A stretch of DNA of 64,000 nucleotides, from contig CAWCIV010000001.1 in the NCBI GenBank assembly GCA_963795805.1, positions 806,001-870,000 on the forward strand, read 5' to 3'. Source of the DNA: JALYYC01 sp963795805. Lineage in GTDB: Bacteria; Chloroflexota; Dormibacteria; CF-121. Position 1 is the first letter of the stretch. Each line of letters starts with the position of its first letter. Both the position numbers and the translations under genes were made by a program. The notes under the pieces are model-generated. The model was not told where the DNA came from. It ran no database searches and worked only from the letters and a program-made list of their open reading frames with translations. Shown piece after piece: positions 52,782 through 59,731 of this stretch.

Positions 52782-53037
52782 CGCCCCGGTTCGCCCGCAA
52801 CGCACCTGCGTCGGCTGTCGCCAGGTCAAGGGCAAGCCGGAGCTGGTCCAGCTGGTCGCCGTCGAGGGCCGGATCGTCGCCAACCCCGGCCCAAAGGTCA
52901 GGGGCCGCAGCGCCTACCTCTGCCGGGACCAGGCCTGCTGGGCCGCCGCCGAGAAACGCCGGGCGCTCGACCGGGCACTCGGGGTGACGCTGACCGCCGA
53001 CGATTGGCGGACGCTACGAGAGGGAATACTGAGGTAA
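52762..53037 (+). CDS. YlxR (RnpM) family RNA-binding protein
   Basis: A 91-residue DUF448/YlxR protein: PQRTCVGCRQVKGKPELVQLV, then KVRGRSAYLCRDQACWAAA and KRRALDRALG. The GRSAYLC segment forms the positively charged patch. In Bacillus subtilis YlxR is reported to bind RNase P RNA. TTG 52762 overlaps nusA; no better start is visible. Confidence 0.88.
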   Translation: MRPTAANAPVRPQRTCVGCRQVKGKPELVQLVAVEGRIVANPGPKVRGRSAYLCRDQACWAAAEKRRALDRALGVTLTADDWRTLREGILR

Positions 53038-53060
53038 GTGCGGCTCGGCCGTGCGCCGGT

Positions 53061-53066
53061 TATCAT
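53061..53066 (+). promoter_or_regulatory. Possible -10 box (TATCAT) before infB
   Basis: TATCAT 31 nt before the proposed infB start, giving a leader that still contains the AAAGGAG. Weak; infB may instead rely on readthrough from nusA-ylxR. Confidence 0.3.
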
Positions 53067-53096
53067 TGCCTGTTGAATTGAAAGGAGCGAATTAGT

Positions 53097-55100
53097 ATCC
53101 CTACCACCCAGACTCGCGGCATCAAAGTCCAGCAACTCGCTCGGGACCTCGGCATCGAGGCCCGTGACATTCTTGATTTCCTCAAGCCCACCCGGCACGC
53201 CCCTCGCCACGCGATGGGCATCCTGACGCCGGAACAGGAGGCCTCGGTGCGCACCCAGTTTGCCCCCGGCGGCCCCGCCGCCGAAGCCAAGACCAAGGTC
53301 AAGGAAGGCAAGGTGGAGCTGCCGCCGACGCTCTCCGTCAAGGAGCTCGCGGAGTACCTCAACGTGAAGACCGTCGACATCATCAAAGAGCTGATGCGCA
53401 ACAGCATCATGGCCAACATGAATCAGCAAATCGACTTCGACACGGCTGCCCTGGTCGCCGACACGTTCGGGGTCCAGGCGACGCCGATGGCGATGGACTC
53501 GGCGATCGCCGAGCAGGCGACGGGGGAGGGTGACGGCACGTCGGTCAAGCTGACAACCCGCTCGGAGCTCTTCAGCCTGGAGGGCGAGGCGCCCGAGAAT
53601 CTCAAAGTCCGCCCGCCGGTTGTCACGGTCATGGGACACGTCGACCACGGGAAGACCTCGCTGCTCGACGCCATCCGGCAGACCAAGGTCGCCGCAGGTG
53701 AAGCGGGCGGCATCACCCAGAGCATCGGCGCCTATGTGGTCGAAGAGCGGGGCCGTCGCATCGTGTTCCTTGACACCCCCGGTCATGAAGCGTTCACGGC
53801 CATGCGAGCCCGCGGGGCCCAGGTCACCGACGTCGCGGTCCTCGTCGTGGCTGCCGACGACGGGGTGATGCCGCAGACGATTGAAGCGATCTCCCACGCC
53901 CGCGCCGCCCAGGTGCCGATCGTCGTCGCCATCAATAAGGTAGACAAGGACGGCGCCAACCCGGACCGGGTCAAGCAGGGCCTGTCCGACCAGGGGCTTG
54001 TCCCCGAGGATTGGGGTGGCCAGACGGTCATGGTCCCGGTGTCGGCGAAGCAGAAGACCGGGATTTCAGATCTGCTCGAGATGATCCTGCTGGTCGCGGA
54101 CCTCCAGGACCTCAAGGCGAACCCCGCGAAATCGGCCGCGGGCACGATTATCGAGGCTCGGCTGGAGAAGGGCCGTGGCCCGGTTGCGACCGTCCTGGTC
54201 CAGAGCGGCACGCTTCGCATCGGCGACAACATGGTGGTCGGCCACATCTTCGGCAAGGTTCGGGCGCTGCTCGATGACCACGGCAAGAAGATGAAGGAGG
54301 CCGGCCCGGCGACGCCTGCCGTCGTCACCGGCCTGCCCGATGTGCCGACCGCCGGCGACATTTTCCAGATCGTGTCGAGCGAGAAGGTGGCACGCACGAT
54401 CGCCGGCCAGCGAGCCGAGCAGTACCGGGTTGCGACCCTGGCGCAGACGCGCCGTATCACGCTGGCCGATCTTTCGGCTGCGGTCGAGCAGGGCGCGATC
54501 AAGGATTTGAATCTCGTGATCAAAGCGGACAGCAACGGCTCCGTCGAGGCGCTGAAGGGGTCCGTCCTCAAGATCCAGGATCCGAAGGTCCAGGTGAAGA
54601 TCGTCTTCGAGGGCGTCGGCCCGGTCTCCGAATCGGACATCCTGCTCGCCGCGGTCTCAAACGCGCTGGTGATCGCCTTCAACGTCAAAGCCGACTCCCT
54701 CGCACAGAAAGCGGCCGAGCGCGAAAAGGTCGACATCCGGTTCTACGACGTGGTCTACAACGTGACCAACGACATCGACAAGGCGATCAAGGGCCTCTAC
54801 GAGCCGACCTATGTCCAGGTCTGGGAAGGCCGAGCCAATGTGCTCACGCCCATCAAGATCCCGAAGCTGGGCGTGATTGCCGGGTCGCGCGTCACCGAGG
54901 GCAAGATTACGAGTGGCTCCACGGCCAAGTTGACGCGCAACAACGAGGTGATCCACGAGGGCCTGATCGCAGGCCTGAAACGGTTCAAGGACGACGCCCG
55001 GGAAGTCACCGCCGGCCTCGAGTGCGGCATTCGCATCGATGGCTACCAGGACTTCCAGGAGGGTGACGTCATCGACAGCTTCCAGGTCAAACAGGCCTAA
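53097..55100 (+). CDS. infB: Translation initiation factor IF-2 (near-cognate ATC start)
   Basis: Initiator-tRNA-binding GTPase, about 667 aa. Two IF2-N-like modules (IKVQQLARDLGIEARDILDFL and SVKELAEYLNVKTVDIIKELM), then G1 GHVDHGKTSLLDAIR, G3 DTPGHEAF, G4 NKVDKDGANP, SAKQKTGI, and C-terminal domains ending CGIRIDGYQDFQEGDVIDSF. The first in-frame canonical codon is ATG 53214, which would delete the first IF2-N module. ATC 53097, 9 nt after AAGGAG (53082-53087), gives MPTTQTRGIKV. ATT 53091 is the only other near-cognate, but it is too close to the SD. Confidence 0.94.
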   Translation: MPTTQTRGIKVQQLARDLGIEARDILDFLKPTRHAPRHAMGILTPEQEASVRTQFAPGGPAAEAKTKVKEGKVELPPTLSVKELAEYLNVKTVDIIKELMRNSIMANMNQQIDFDTAALVADTFGVQATPMAMDSAIAEQATGEGDGTSVKLTTRSELFSLEGEAPENLKVRPPVVTVMGHVDHGKTSLLDAIRQTKVAAGEAGGITQSIGAYVVEERGRRIVFLDTPGHEAFTAMRARGAQVTDVAVLVVAADDGVMPQTIEAISHARAAQVPIVVAINKVDKDGANPDRVKQGLSDQGLVPEDWGGQTVMVPVSAKQKTGISDLLEMILLVADLQDLKANPAKSAAGTIIEARLEKGRGPVATVLVQSGTLRIGDNMVVGHIFGKVRALLDDHGKKMKEAGPATPAVVTGLPDVPTAGDIFQIVSSEKVARTIAGQRAEQYRVATLAQTRRITLADLSAAVEQGAIKDLNLVIKADSNGSVEALKGSVLKIQDPKVQVKIVFEGVGPVSESDILLAAVSNALVIAFNVKADSLAQKAAEREKVDIRFYDVVYNVTNDIDKAIKGLYEPTYVQVWEGRANVLTPIKIPKLGVIAGSRVTEGKITSGSTAKLTRNNEVIHEGLIAGLKRFKDDAREVTAGLECGIRIDGYQDFQEGDVIDSFQVKQA

Positions 55101-55150
55101 GTTCGGTTGGGGCGCCGGTGCCGCCCGCGGAGTGCTTTGGCGGCCGCCAA

Positions 55151-55156
55151 TACAAT
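55151..55156 (+). promoter_or_regulatory. -10 box (TACAAT) of a leaderless rbfA transcript
   Basis: TACAAT ends 6 nt before ATG 55163, so a start about 7 nt downstream coincides with the A of ATG. A GTG at 55160 is also in frame. Confidence 0.4.
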
Positions 55157-55162
55157 GAGGTG

Positions 55163-55528
55163 ATGGCTGGTCACCGCGTTGAACGCGTCGCCGCCCAGCT
55201 CCGCGAGGAGATCAGCGCGATCATCATGCGGGACCTCAAGGACCCCCGGATCGGGATGGTCAGCATCACCGAGGTCAAGCTGACCCCCGACCTGCGCAGC
55301 GCCATCGTCAGGGTCAGCGTGGTGGGGGAGAGCGAGGGCCAGCAGGCGGCGGTCGCCGGGCTGGATCATGCCCGCGGCTTCATCCGCAAAGAGCTGGGCT
55401 CGCGACTGTCGAACTTGCGCTTCGCGCCAGAGCTCCGCTTCGAGCTGGATGAGGGGATCGCCTACAGCGTCCGGGTCAGCCAGCTCCTTCGCGAAGTGCA
55501 AAAAGGGTCGTCCGACGCGGGCGCCTGA
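55163..55528 (+). CDS. rbfA: Ribosome-binding factor A
   Basis: KH-fold 30S maturation factor, about 121 aa: HRVERVAAQLREEISAIIMRDLKDPRI, then VSITEVKLTPDLRSAIVRVSV, FIRKELGSRLSNLRFAPELRFELD. ATG 55163 is chosen over GTG 55118, which would include a TACAAT box. It lies 62 nt after infB and 31 nt before nrnA. Confidence 0.94.
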   Translation: MAGHRVERVAAQLREEISAIIMRDLKDPRIGMVSITEVKLTPDLRSAIVRVSVVGESEGQQAAVAGLDHARGFIRKELGSRLSNLRFAPELRFELDEGIAYSVRVSQLLREVQKGSSDAGA

Positions 55529-55559
55529 CCTCGCGCCTCCCCGGCAGGAGGTCATCGAC

Positions 55560-56534
55560 GTCGCTCCAGCCATCTGGCGGGTCGTCGAGGACGCTTCCGT
55601 GATCGCCGGCGTCACGCACAAAGACGCTGACGGGGACACGCTCGGATCGGCCCTGGCGCTGGCCCAGACGCTCGAGCCACTCGGCAAGTCGGTGCCCGTG
55701 CTCTCCTCGCCGCCAGTGCCCGATGCCTGGACATTTCTGCCCGGCATCGAGCGCGTGAATCGAGATCCGGTCGAGCCGGGGGTGCCCGTCTTTCTCTTCG
55801 ATTCGGGCGATCCAAGCCGAGCCGGTGAGAACACCGCGATGGTGGAGGCGGCCCGGACGGTCGTCAACATCGACCATCACGTCACGAACACGCTATTTGG
55901 CACGCTCAACCTGGTCTGCACGGATGCATCCTCGACCGGCGAACTGGTCTACGACCTGCTCAAAGCGTGGATGGTCCCGATTCCACCCACGGCGGCCGGT
56001 TGTCTGTACGCGACCATCCTTTCCGACACGGGCGGCTTCCGCCACGACAACACGTCCGGCCATGCGCTGCGCGCGGCGGCGGAGCTGGTCGCGCTCGGGG
56101 CTGACCCGGTCGCCCTGGCTCGCGGGCTCTTCAAGAGCCGCCCCGCCAGCTTCCTGCGCATGCAGGGCCGTATCTTACGCAGCCTGCACTTCGAGTTCGG
56201 TGACCGCCTGGTGTGGGGCGCCATCAGCCAGGCCGATCTGCAAAAGAGCGGCGCTGCCGCCGCCCAGGCCGATAGCGCGATCGACCAGCTCAACACCCTC
56301 CGCGGTCAGGAACTCGCCATCCTCTTCAAGGAGGCCGGCGCACGCCTGACCAAGGTGAGCATTCGGAGTCGGGACCAGATTGACGCGGCCGCTCTCGCCG
56401 CCGTCTTTGGCGGTGGTGGGCATCACCGCGCCGCCGGCGCCGAGCTTGCGCTGTCACTGCGGCAGGCCGAGGCGCGGGTGCTCGCTGAGGCGCGCCGCCG
56501 GATGGCCGAGCTGGGATGGATTCCGGAATCCTGA
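55560..56534 (+). CDS. nrnA: DHH-DHHA1 phosphoesterase NrnA (probable GTC start)
   Basis: Nano-RNase/pAp phosphatase of the RecJ-like DHH family, about 324 aa. VTHKDADGDTLGSALALA, FDSGDPSRAG, the NIDHHVTN motif (DHH), SDTGGFRHDNTS, and the DHHA1 motif GGGGHHRAAGA. The N-terminal helix APAIWRVVEDASVIAG precedes GTG 55599, so translation must begin earlier. No ATG/GTG/TTG follows the rbfA stop before it. GTC 55560 is exactly 8 nt after a perfect AGGAGG (55546-55551). GTG 55599 is the fallback and would have no SD. Confidence 0.9.
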   Translation, partial: VAPAIWRVVEDASVIAGVTHKDADGDTLGSALALAQTLEPLGKSVPVLSSPPVPDAWTFLPGIERVNRDPVEPGVPVFLFDSGDPSRAGENTAMVEAARTVVNIDHHVTNTLFGTLNLVCTDASSTGELVYDLLKAWMVPIPPTAAGCLYATILSDTGGFRHDNTSGHALRAAAELVALGADPVALARGLFKSRPASFLRMQGRILRSLHFEFGDRLVWGAISQADLQKSGAAAAQADSAIDQLNTLRGQELAILFKEAGARLTKVSIRSRDQIDAAALAAVFGGGGHHRAAGAELALSLRQAEARVLAEARRRMAELGWIPES

Positions 56535-57394
56535 ACGTCGCCAAGCCCGTCGGGATATCCTCCTTCAGCGTCGTCCGGATGATCAGCCGCCTTCCGGGGA
56601 TCGACAAGGTGGGCCACGGCGGCACGCTCGACCCGGCCGCCGAGGGGGTGCTCCCGATCCTGGTCAACGCCGCGACGCGCCTCGCGGAGTTCGTCCACCT
56701 CTGGCCGAAGACATACCTGGCGACGGTCACCTTCGGCAAGACATCGAACACCTATGACCGCGAAGGGATGATCACCGACACAGGTCCGACCACGGGCCTG
56801 AGCGCGGAAAACATCAGCGCCGAGCTCCCCGCTTTCACCGGGCGGATCGAGCAGGTCCCGCCGATGTTTTCCGCGCTCAAGCAAGGAGGCGAGCCCCTCT
56901 ATCGAAAGGCCAGACGTGGGGAGACGGTGACCCGGGCCGCGCGCCCCGTCGAGGTCCATGCCATCCGGTTGCTCGACTACGAGCAAGCGACCGCGATTGG
57001 CCGCCTGGAGATCGTCAGCGGCCAGGGTCTTTATGTCCGCAGCCTGGCGCACGACCTGGGACAGCGCCTCGGCTGTGGTGCCTACCTCGCGGCACTGACG
57101 CGCAGCCGCTATGGGCCCCTGCTCATCGAGGACGCGGTCGCCCCGGCGGCGCTGTCGGGGGACGCCGATGGCTGGGTGACGCGGTTGCTGCCGATGGACC
57201 TGCCACTCGAGGACTGGCCGGCGCTGCGTCTGGACGAAGCCGATGCCGTCGCGATCGGTCAGGGCCGGTCGATCACGGCCGGGGACGTGGTGGCGGCACG
57301 CGTCCGTCTGCTCGATGGCCAGGGCACGTTGCTGGGCTGGGGAACGGTCGGGGCCGACCGCCGTGTCCAGCCTCGGGCAGTCTTTTCACGATGA
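56516..57394 (+). CDS. truB: tRNA pseudouridine(55) synthase
   Basis: Makes pseudouridine 55 in the T-loop of tRNAs; 292 aa. ILNVAKPVGISSFSVVRMI, GHGGTLDPAAEGVLPI with the catalytic Asp, KTYLATVTFGKTSNTYD, and QVPPMFSALKQGGEPLYRKAR. C-terminal PUA-like domain. ATG 56516 overlaps the nrnA 3' end by 19 bp, and its stop overlaps the ribF ATG. Confidence 0.96.
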   Translation: MDSGILNVAKPVGISSFSVVRMISRLPGIDKVGHGGTLDPAAEGVLPILVNAATRLAEFVHLWPKTYLATVTFGKTSNTYDREGMITDTGPTTGLSAENISAELPAFTGRIEQVPPMFSALKQGGEPLYRKARRGETVTRAARPVEVHAIRLLDYEQATAIGRLEIVSGQGLYVRSLAHDLGQRLGCGAYLAALTRSRYGPLLIEDAVAPAALSGDADGWVTRLLPMDLPLEDWPALRLDEADAVAIGQGRSITAGDVVAARVRLLDGQGTLLGWGTVGADRRVQPRAVFSR

Positions 57395-58311
57395 CGACGG
57401 TCACCTTCGGTTTTCCGCCGCCCGGCCTGATCGGGCGTGCCCATGCCACGATCGGCACCTATGACGGGTTGCACAAGGGCCACCTCAGCATCGTCAAACC
57501 CTTGATCGCCGGGGCGGCGAAGGCCGGCGCTCCCAGCGTGCTGGTCACGTTCGAACCGCATCCCCGCTGCGTGCTCGACCCGGATCATTGCCCCGCGAAC
57601 CTGACCACCCTGGACGAGAAGACCTGGCTCTGCGATCAGCTGGGACTCGATCATCTGATCGTGATTCCGTTTACACCGCAGGTGGCCGCGCTCAGCCCGG
57701 CAGCGTTCATGGAACGCTTGATGCGCGGCGTGAAATTGGAGCGGTTGGTGGTCGGCTATGACTTCGCGTTCGGACGCGGCCGCCGCGGCGACCACGCTTT
57801 CCTGCGGCGGCTCGGGGCGCAGCATGGCTTCACCCTTGAGGTCGGGCCGGCGCTGCTGCGAGCCGGCGAGCCGATCAGCAGCTCAAGAATTCGGCGCCTG
57901 ATCCTCCTCGGCCAGGTGCGCGCCGCCAGCCAGCTGCTCGGCCGCGACTACGTTCTCCGGTCGACGGTGGAACATGGGGTAGCGCGTGGCCGGCTGCTCG
58001 GCTACCCGACCGCCAACTTGAAAATCACGCCCAACAAGCTGTTGCCCGCCAACGGCATCTACGCGGTCCGGCTCCTGCTCGACTCGACGCGGTATGCCGG
58101 GGCGCTCAGTCTCGGCTTCCGCCCCACATTTGGCGGCAACACCCTGACGGTTGAGGTCTTTCTCTTCGATTTCGAGGGCGACCTCTACGACCGGCTGCTC
58201 ACCGTCTTCTTCGTGCAGCGGCTGCGGGGCGAAAAGCGATTTGCCTCGATCCCGGCCCTGCTGCACCAGATCGGCCGTGACGTGGAGAACGCCAAACGAA
58301 TCCTGGCGTAA
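57391..58311 (+). CDS. ribF: Bifunctional riboflavin kinase / FAD synthetase
   Basis: Makes FMN and FAD; 306 aa. Nucleotidyltransferase half with IGTYDGLHKGHLSIV (HxGH-like KGH), VGYDFAFGRGRRGD and ISSSRIRRLI. Riboflavin kinase half with VARGRLLGYPTANL, GIYAVRLLLD, GFRPTFGGN and VEVFLFDFEGDLYDR. The truB-ribF-(rpsO-pnp) order is standard; a lipid-kinase-like gene is inserted here before rpsO. Confidence 0.95.
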   Translation: MTTVTFGFPPPGLIGRAHATIGTYDGLHKGHLSIVKPLIAGAAKAGAPSVLVTFEPHPRCVLDPDHCPANLTTLDEKTWLCDQLGLDHLIVIPFTPQVAALSPAAFMERLMRGVKLERLVVGYDFAFGRGRRGDHAFLRRLGAQHGFTLEVGPALLRAGEPISSSRIRRLILLGQVRAASQLLGRDYVLRSTVEHGVARGRLLGYPTANLKITPNKLLPANGIYAVRLLLDSTRYAGALSLGFRPTFGGNTLTVEVFLFDFEGDLYDRLLTVFFVQRLRGEKRFASIPALLHQIGRDVENAKRILA

Positions 58312-59204
58312 CGCCGCTCATCATCGTCAACCCCGTGGCCGGAGGTGGTCGCGCGCTACGGTTCTGGGGCCGCTGCGCCCCCGCGTGCCAGGCCGCCGGT
58401 GTCGAGGTTGAGGTCTTTGTGACGGCGCGCCGGGGCGATGCGGCGGACCGGGCCGCGGCTGCGGGAGACCGCCTTGTGGTCGCGGTCGGCGGCGACGGGA
58501 CGGCGCACGAGGTCGTCAACGGCTTGCTTCGGCGACGGCAGGCGGAACAGCCTCGGTTCGGCGCCCTGGTGGCGGGGACCGGGGCCGACCTGGTCCGCAG
58601 CGTCCCCTCGCCGCGCCGTCCCGAGGAAGTCGCCGATTGGCTGCAGAACGGTAAGTTCCGACCCCTCGATGCGGCTCGAGTCGGGACCTCGACCGGGCGC
58701 CGGTACTTCATCAATGCGGCCGATGCCGGAATCGGCGCTGAGGTGGTGCGCCGGGCGGCGGCAGGCCCCGCCATTTTCGGCGGCACCGCGAACTTTCTCG
58801 GAGCCGCGGTGGCCAGCCTCCTGGTCCATCGCAATGCCGAGGTTCGCCTTCGTCTCGACGAGGGGCCGGTCCAGCAGTTGCGGATCCGCACGATCGCGAT
58901 CGCGAACGGGGCGTACCTCGGGGGCGGCATGCGGATGGCGCCGCGGGCACGACCTGACGACGGGCTGTTCGACGTGGTCACCATCGGGGACATCGGGCGC
59001 TGGGAGGGTATTCGCAGCCTGCCCCTGCTCTACCGCGGGACCCACGACCGGCTCCGCCAGGTGCGCTTTGCAACCGCCAAACGGGTTGAGATCGAGGGTG
59101 ACCTGCCGATCGGGGTGGAGGCTGACGGCGAGCTGGTGGGGATGACCCCGGCCGTCTTCGAGATCATCCCGGGCGCGCTTCGGGTGTTGGATTGGGGACC
59201 GTAG
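58311..59204 (+). CDS. Diacylglycerol kinase-like lipid kinase (probable ACG start)
   Basis: DAGK catalytic-domain protein of the DgkB/YegS family, about 297 aa. LIIVNPVAGGGRALRF (phosphate-binding NPxxGGG), VAVGGDGTAHEVVNGLL (GGDGT), VAGTGADLVRSV, and NAADAGIGAEVVRR; C-terminal EIEGDLPIGVEADGEL. The first canonical codon, GTG 58335, lies inside the NPVAGGG motif and would destroy it. In frame upstream only ACG 58311, overlapping the ribF stop (TAACG), is near-cognate; it gives MPLIIVNPVAG. No good SD is present, so translational coupling to ribF is likely. Confidence 0.87.
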   Translation, partial: TPLIIVNPVAGGGRALRFWGRCAPACQAAGVEVEVFVTARRGDAADRAAAAGDRLVVAVGGDGTAHEVVNGLLRRRQAEQPRFGALVAGTGADLVRSVPSPRRPEEVADWLQNGKFRPLDAARVGTSTGRRYFINAADAGIGAEVVRRAAAGPAIFGGTANFLGAAVASLLVHRNAEVRLRLDEGPVQQLRIRTIAIANGAYLGGGMRMAPRARPDDGLFDVVTIGDIGRWEGIRSLPLLYRGTHDRLRQVRFATAKRVEIEGDLPIGVEADGELVGMTPAVFEIIPGALRVLDWGP

Positions 59205-59206
59205 GG

Positions 59207-59212
59207 TATACT
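59207..59212 (+). promoter_or_regulatory. -10 box (TATACT) of rpsO-pnp
   Basis: TATACT directly after the kinase stop; leader of about 68 nt before the rpsO start. The -35 is weak (GTGTTG, 59184-59189, 17 nt spacer). Confidence 0.45.
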
Positions 59213-59286
59213 TCGCCCCGAACCTGACGCGCGTGTTCGAAGTGCCAACGGCACGTGGGTCGGTTGTAAGCAAGGAGGTATCCAGA

Positions 59287-59550
59287 CTGGCAACATCAGC
59301 GAAAACGGCCGCAATCGAAGGAAACCGCACGCACGAATCGGACACGGGGTCGCCAGAAGTGCAGATCGCGATCTTCAGCGAGCGGATCAACCATCTCACC
59401 GAGCATCTGAAAGTGAACAGCCACGACCACAGCTCCCGCCGTGGTCTGCTGCAGTTGGTCGGCAAGCGTCGCCGCCTGCTGAACTACCTGCAGCGCAACG
59501 ACATCGAACGCTACCGGGGGATCATCGCGAAGCTCGGACTGCGGAGGTGA
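59287..59550 (+). CDS. rpsO: 30S ribosomal protein S15 (near-cognate CTG start)
   Basis: uS15, binds 16S rRNA helices 20-22. THESDTGSPEVQIAIFSERI, then LTEHLKVNSHDHSSRRGLLQLVGKRRRLLNYL. CTG 59287 lies exactly 8 nt after a perfect AAGGAGG (59272-59278) and gives MATSAKTAAI and 87 residues; the usual length is 88-89. The in-frame GTG 59233 would add 18 residues and place the SD inside the gene, so it is disfavoured. pnp follows after a structured 180-nt gap. Confidence 0.95.
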   Translation: MATSAKTAAIEGNRTHESDTGSPEVQIAIFSERINHLTEHLKVNSHDHSSRRGLLQLVGKRRRLLNYLQRNDIERYRGIIAKLGLRR

Positions 59551-59611
59551 TCGGCTAGCCACAAGTCCGCCCAGGCGCTGCCCACACGCACGGGGTTAGA
59601 GATTGGTGCAC

Positions 59612-59633
59612 GGAGAAAAGGTTGCTTTTCTTC
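59612..59633 (+). promoter_or_regulatory. Stem-loop in the rpsO-pnp spacer
   Basis: A 9-bp stem GGAGAAAAG/CTTTTCTTC (one G-U pair) with loop GTTG. It sits where E. coli carries the RNase III-processed pnp leader hairpin. It is A/T-rich in the arms and has no T-run. Confidence 0.55.
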
Positions 59634-59640
59634 GATCCCC

Positions 59641-59685
59641 AACCCCTAGCCCACCCACGGTGGGAACCTCCCTGGGTTATTTTTT
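59641..59685 (+). terminator. Terminator/attenuator hairpin upstream of pnp
   Basis: Inner stem CCCACC/GGTGGG (59650-59655 with 59659-59664, loop CAC) inside outer AACCC/GGGTT (59641-59645 with 59674-59678), followed by TATTTTTT. It probably partly terminates rpsO transcription. Confidence 0.65.
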
Positions 59686-59731
59686 GCCAGCTCTATCAAG
59701 TCACCGCAGTTTGCGGTGCCCAGGAGGAAAC

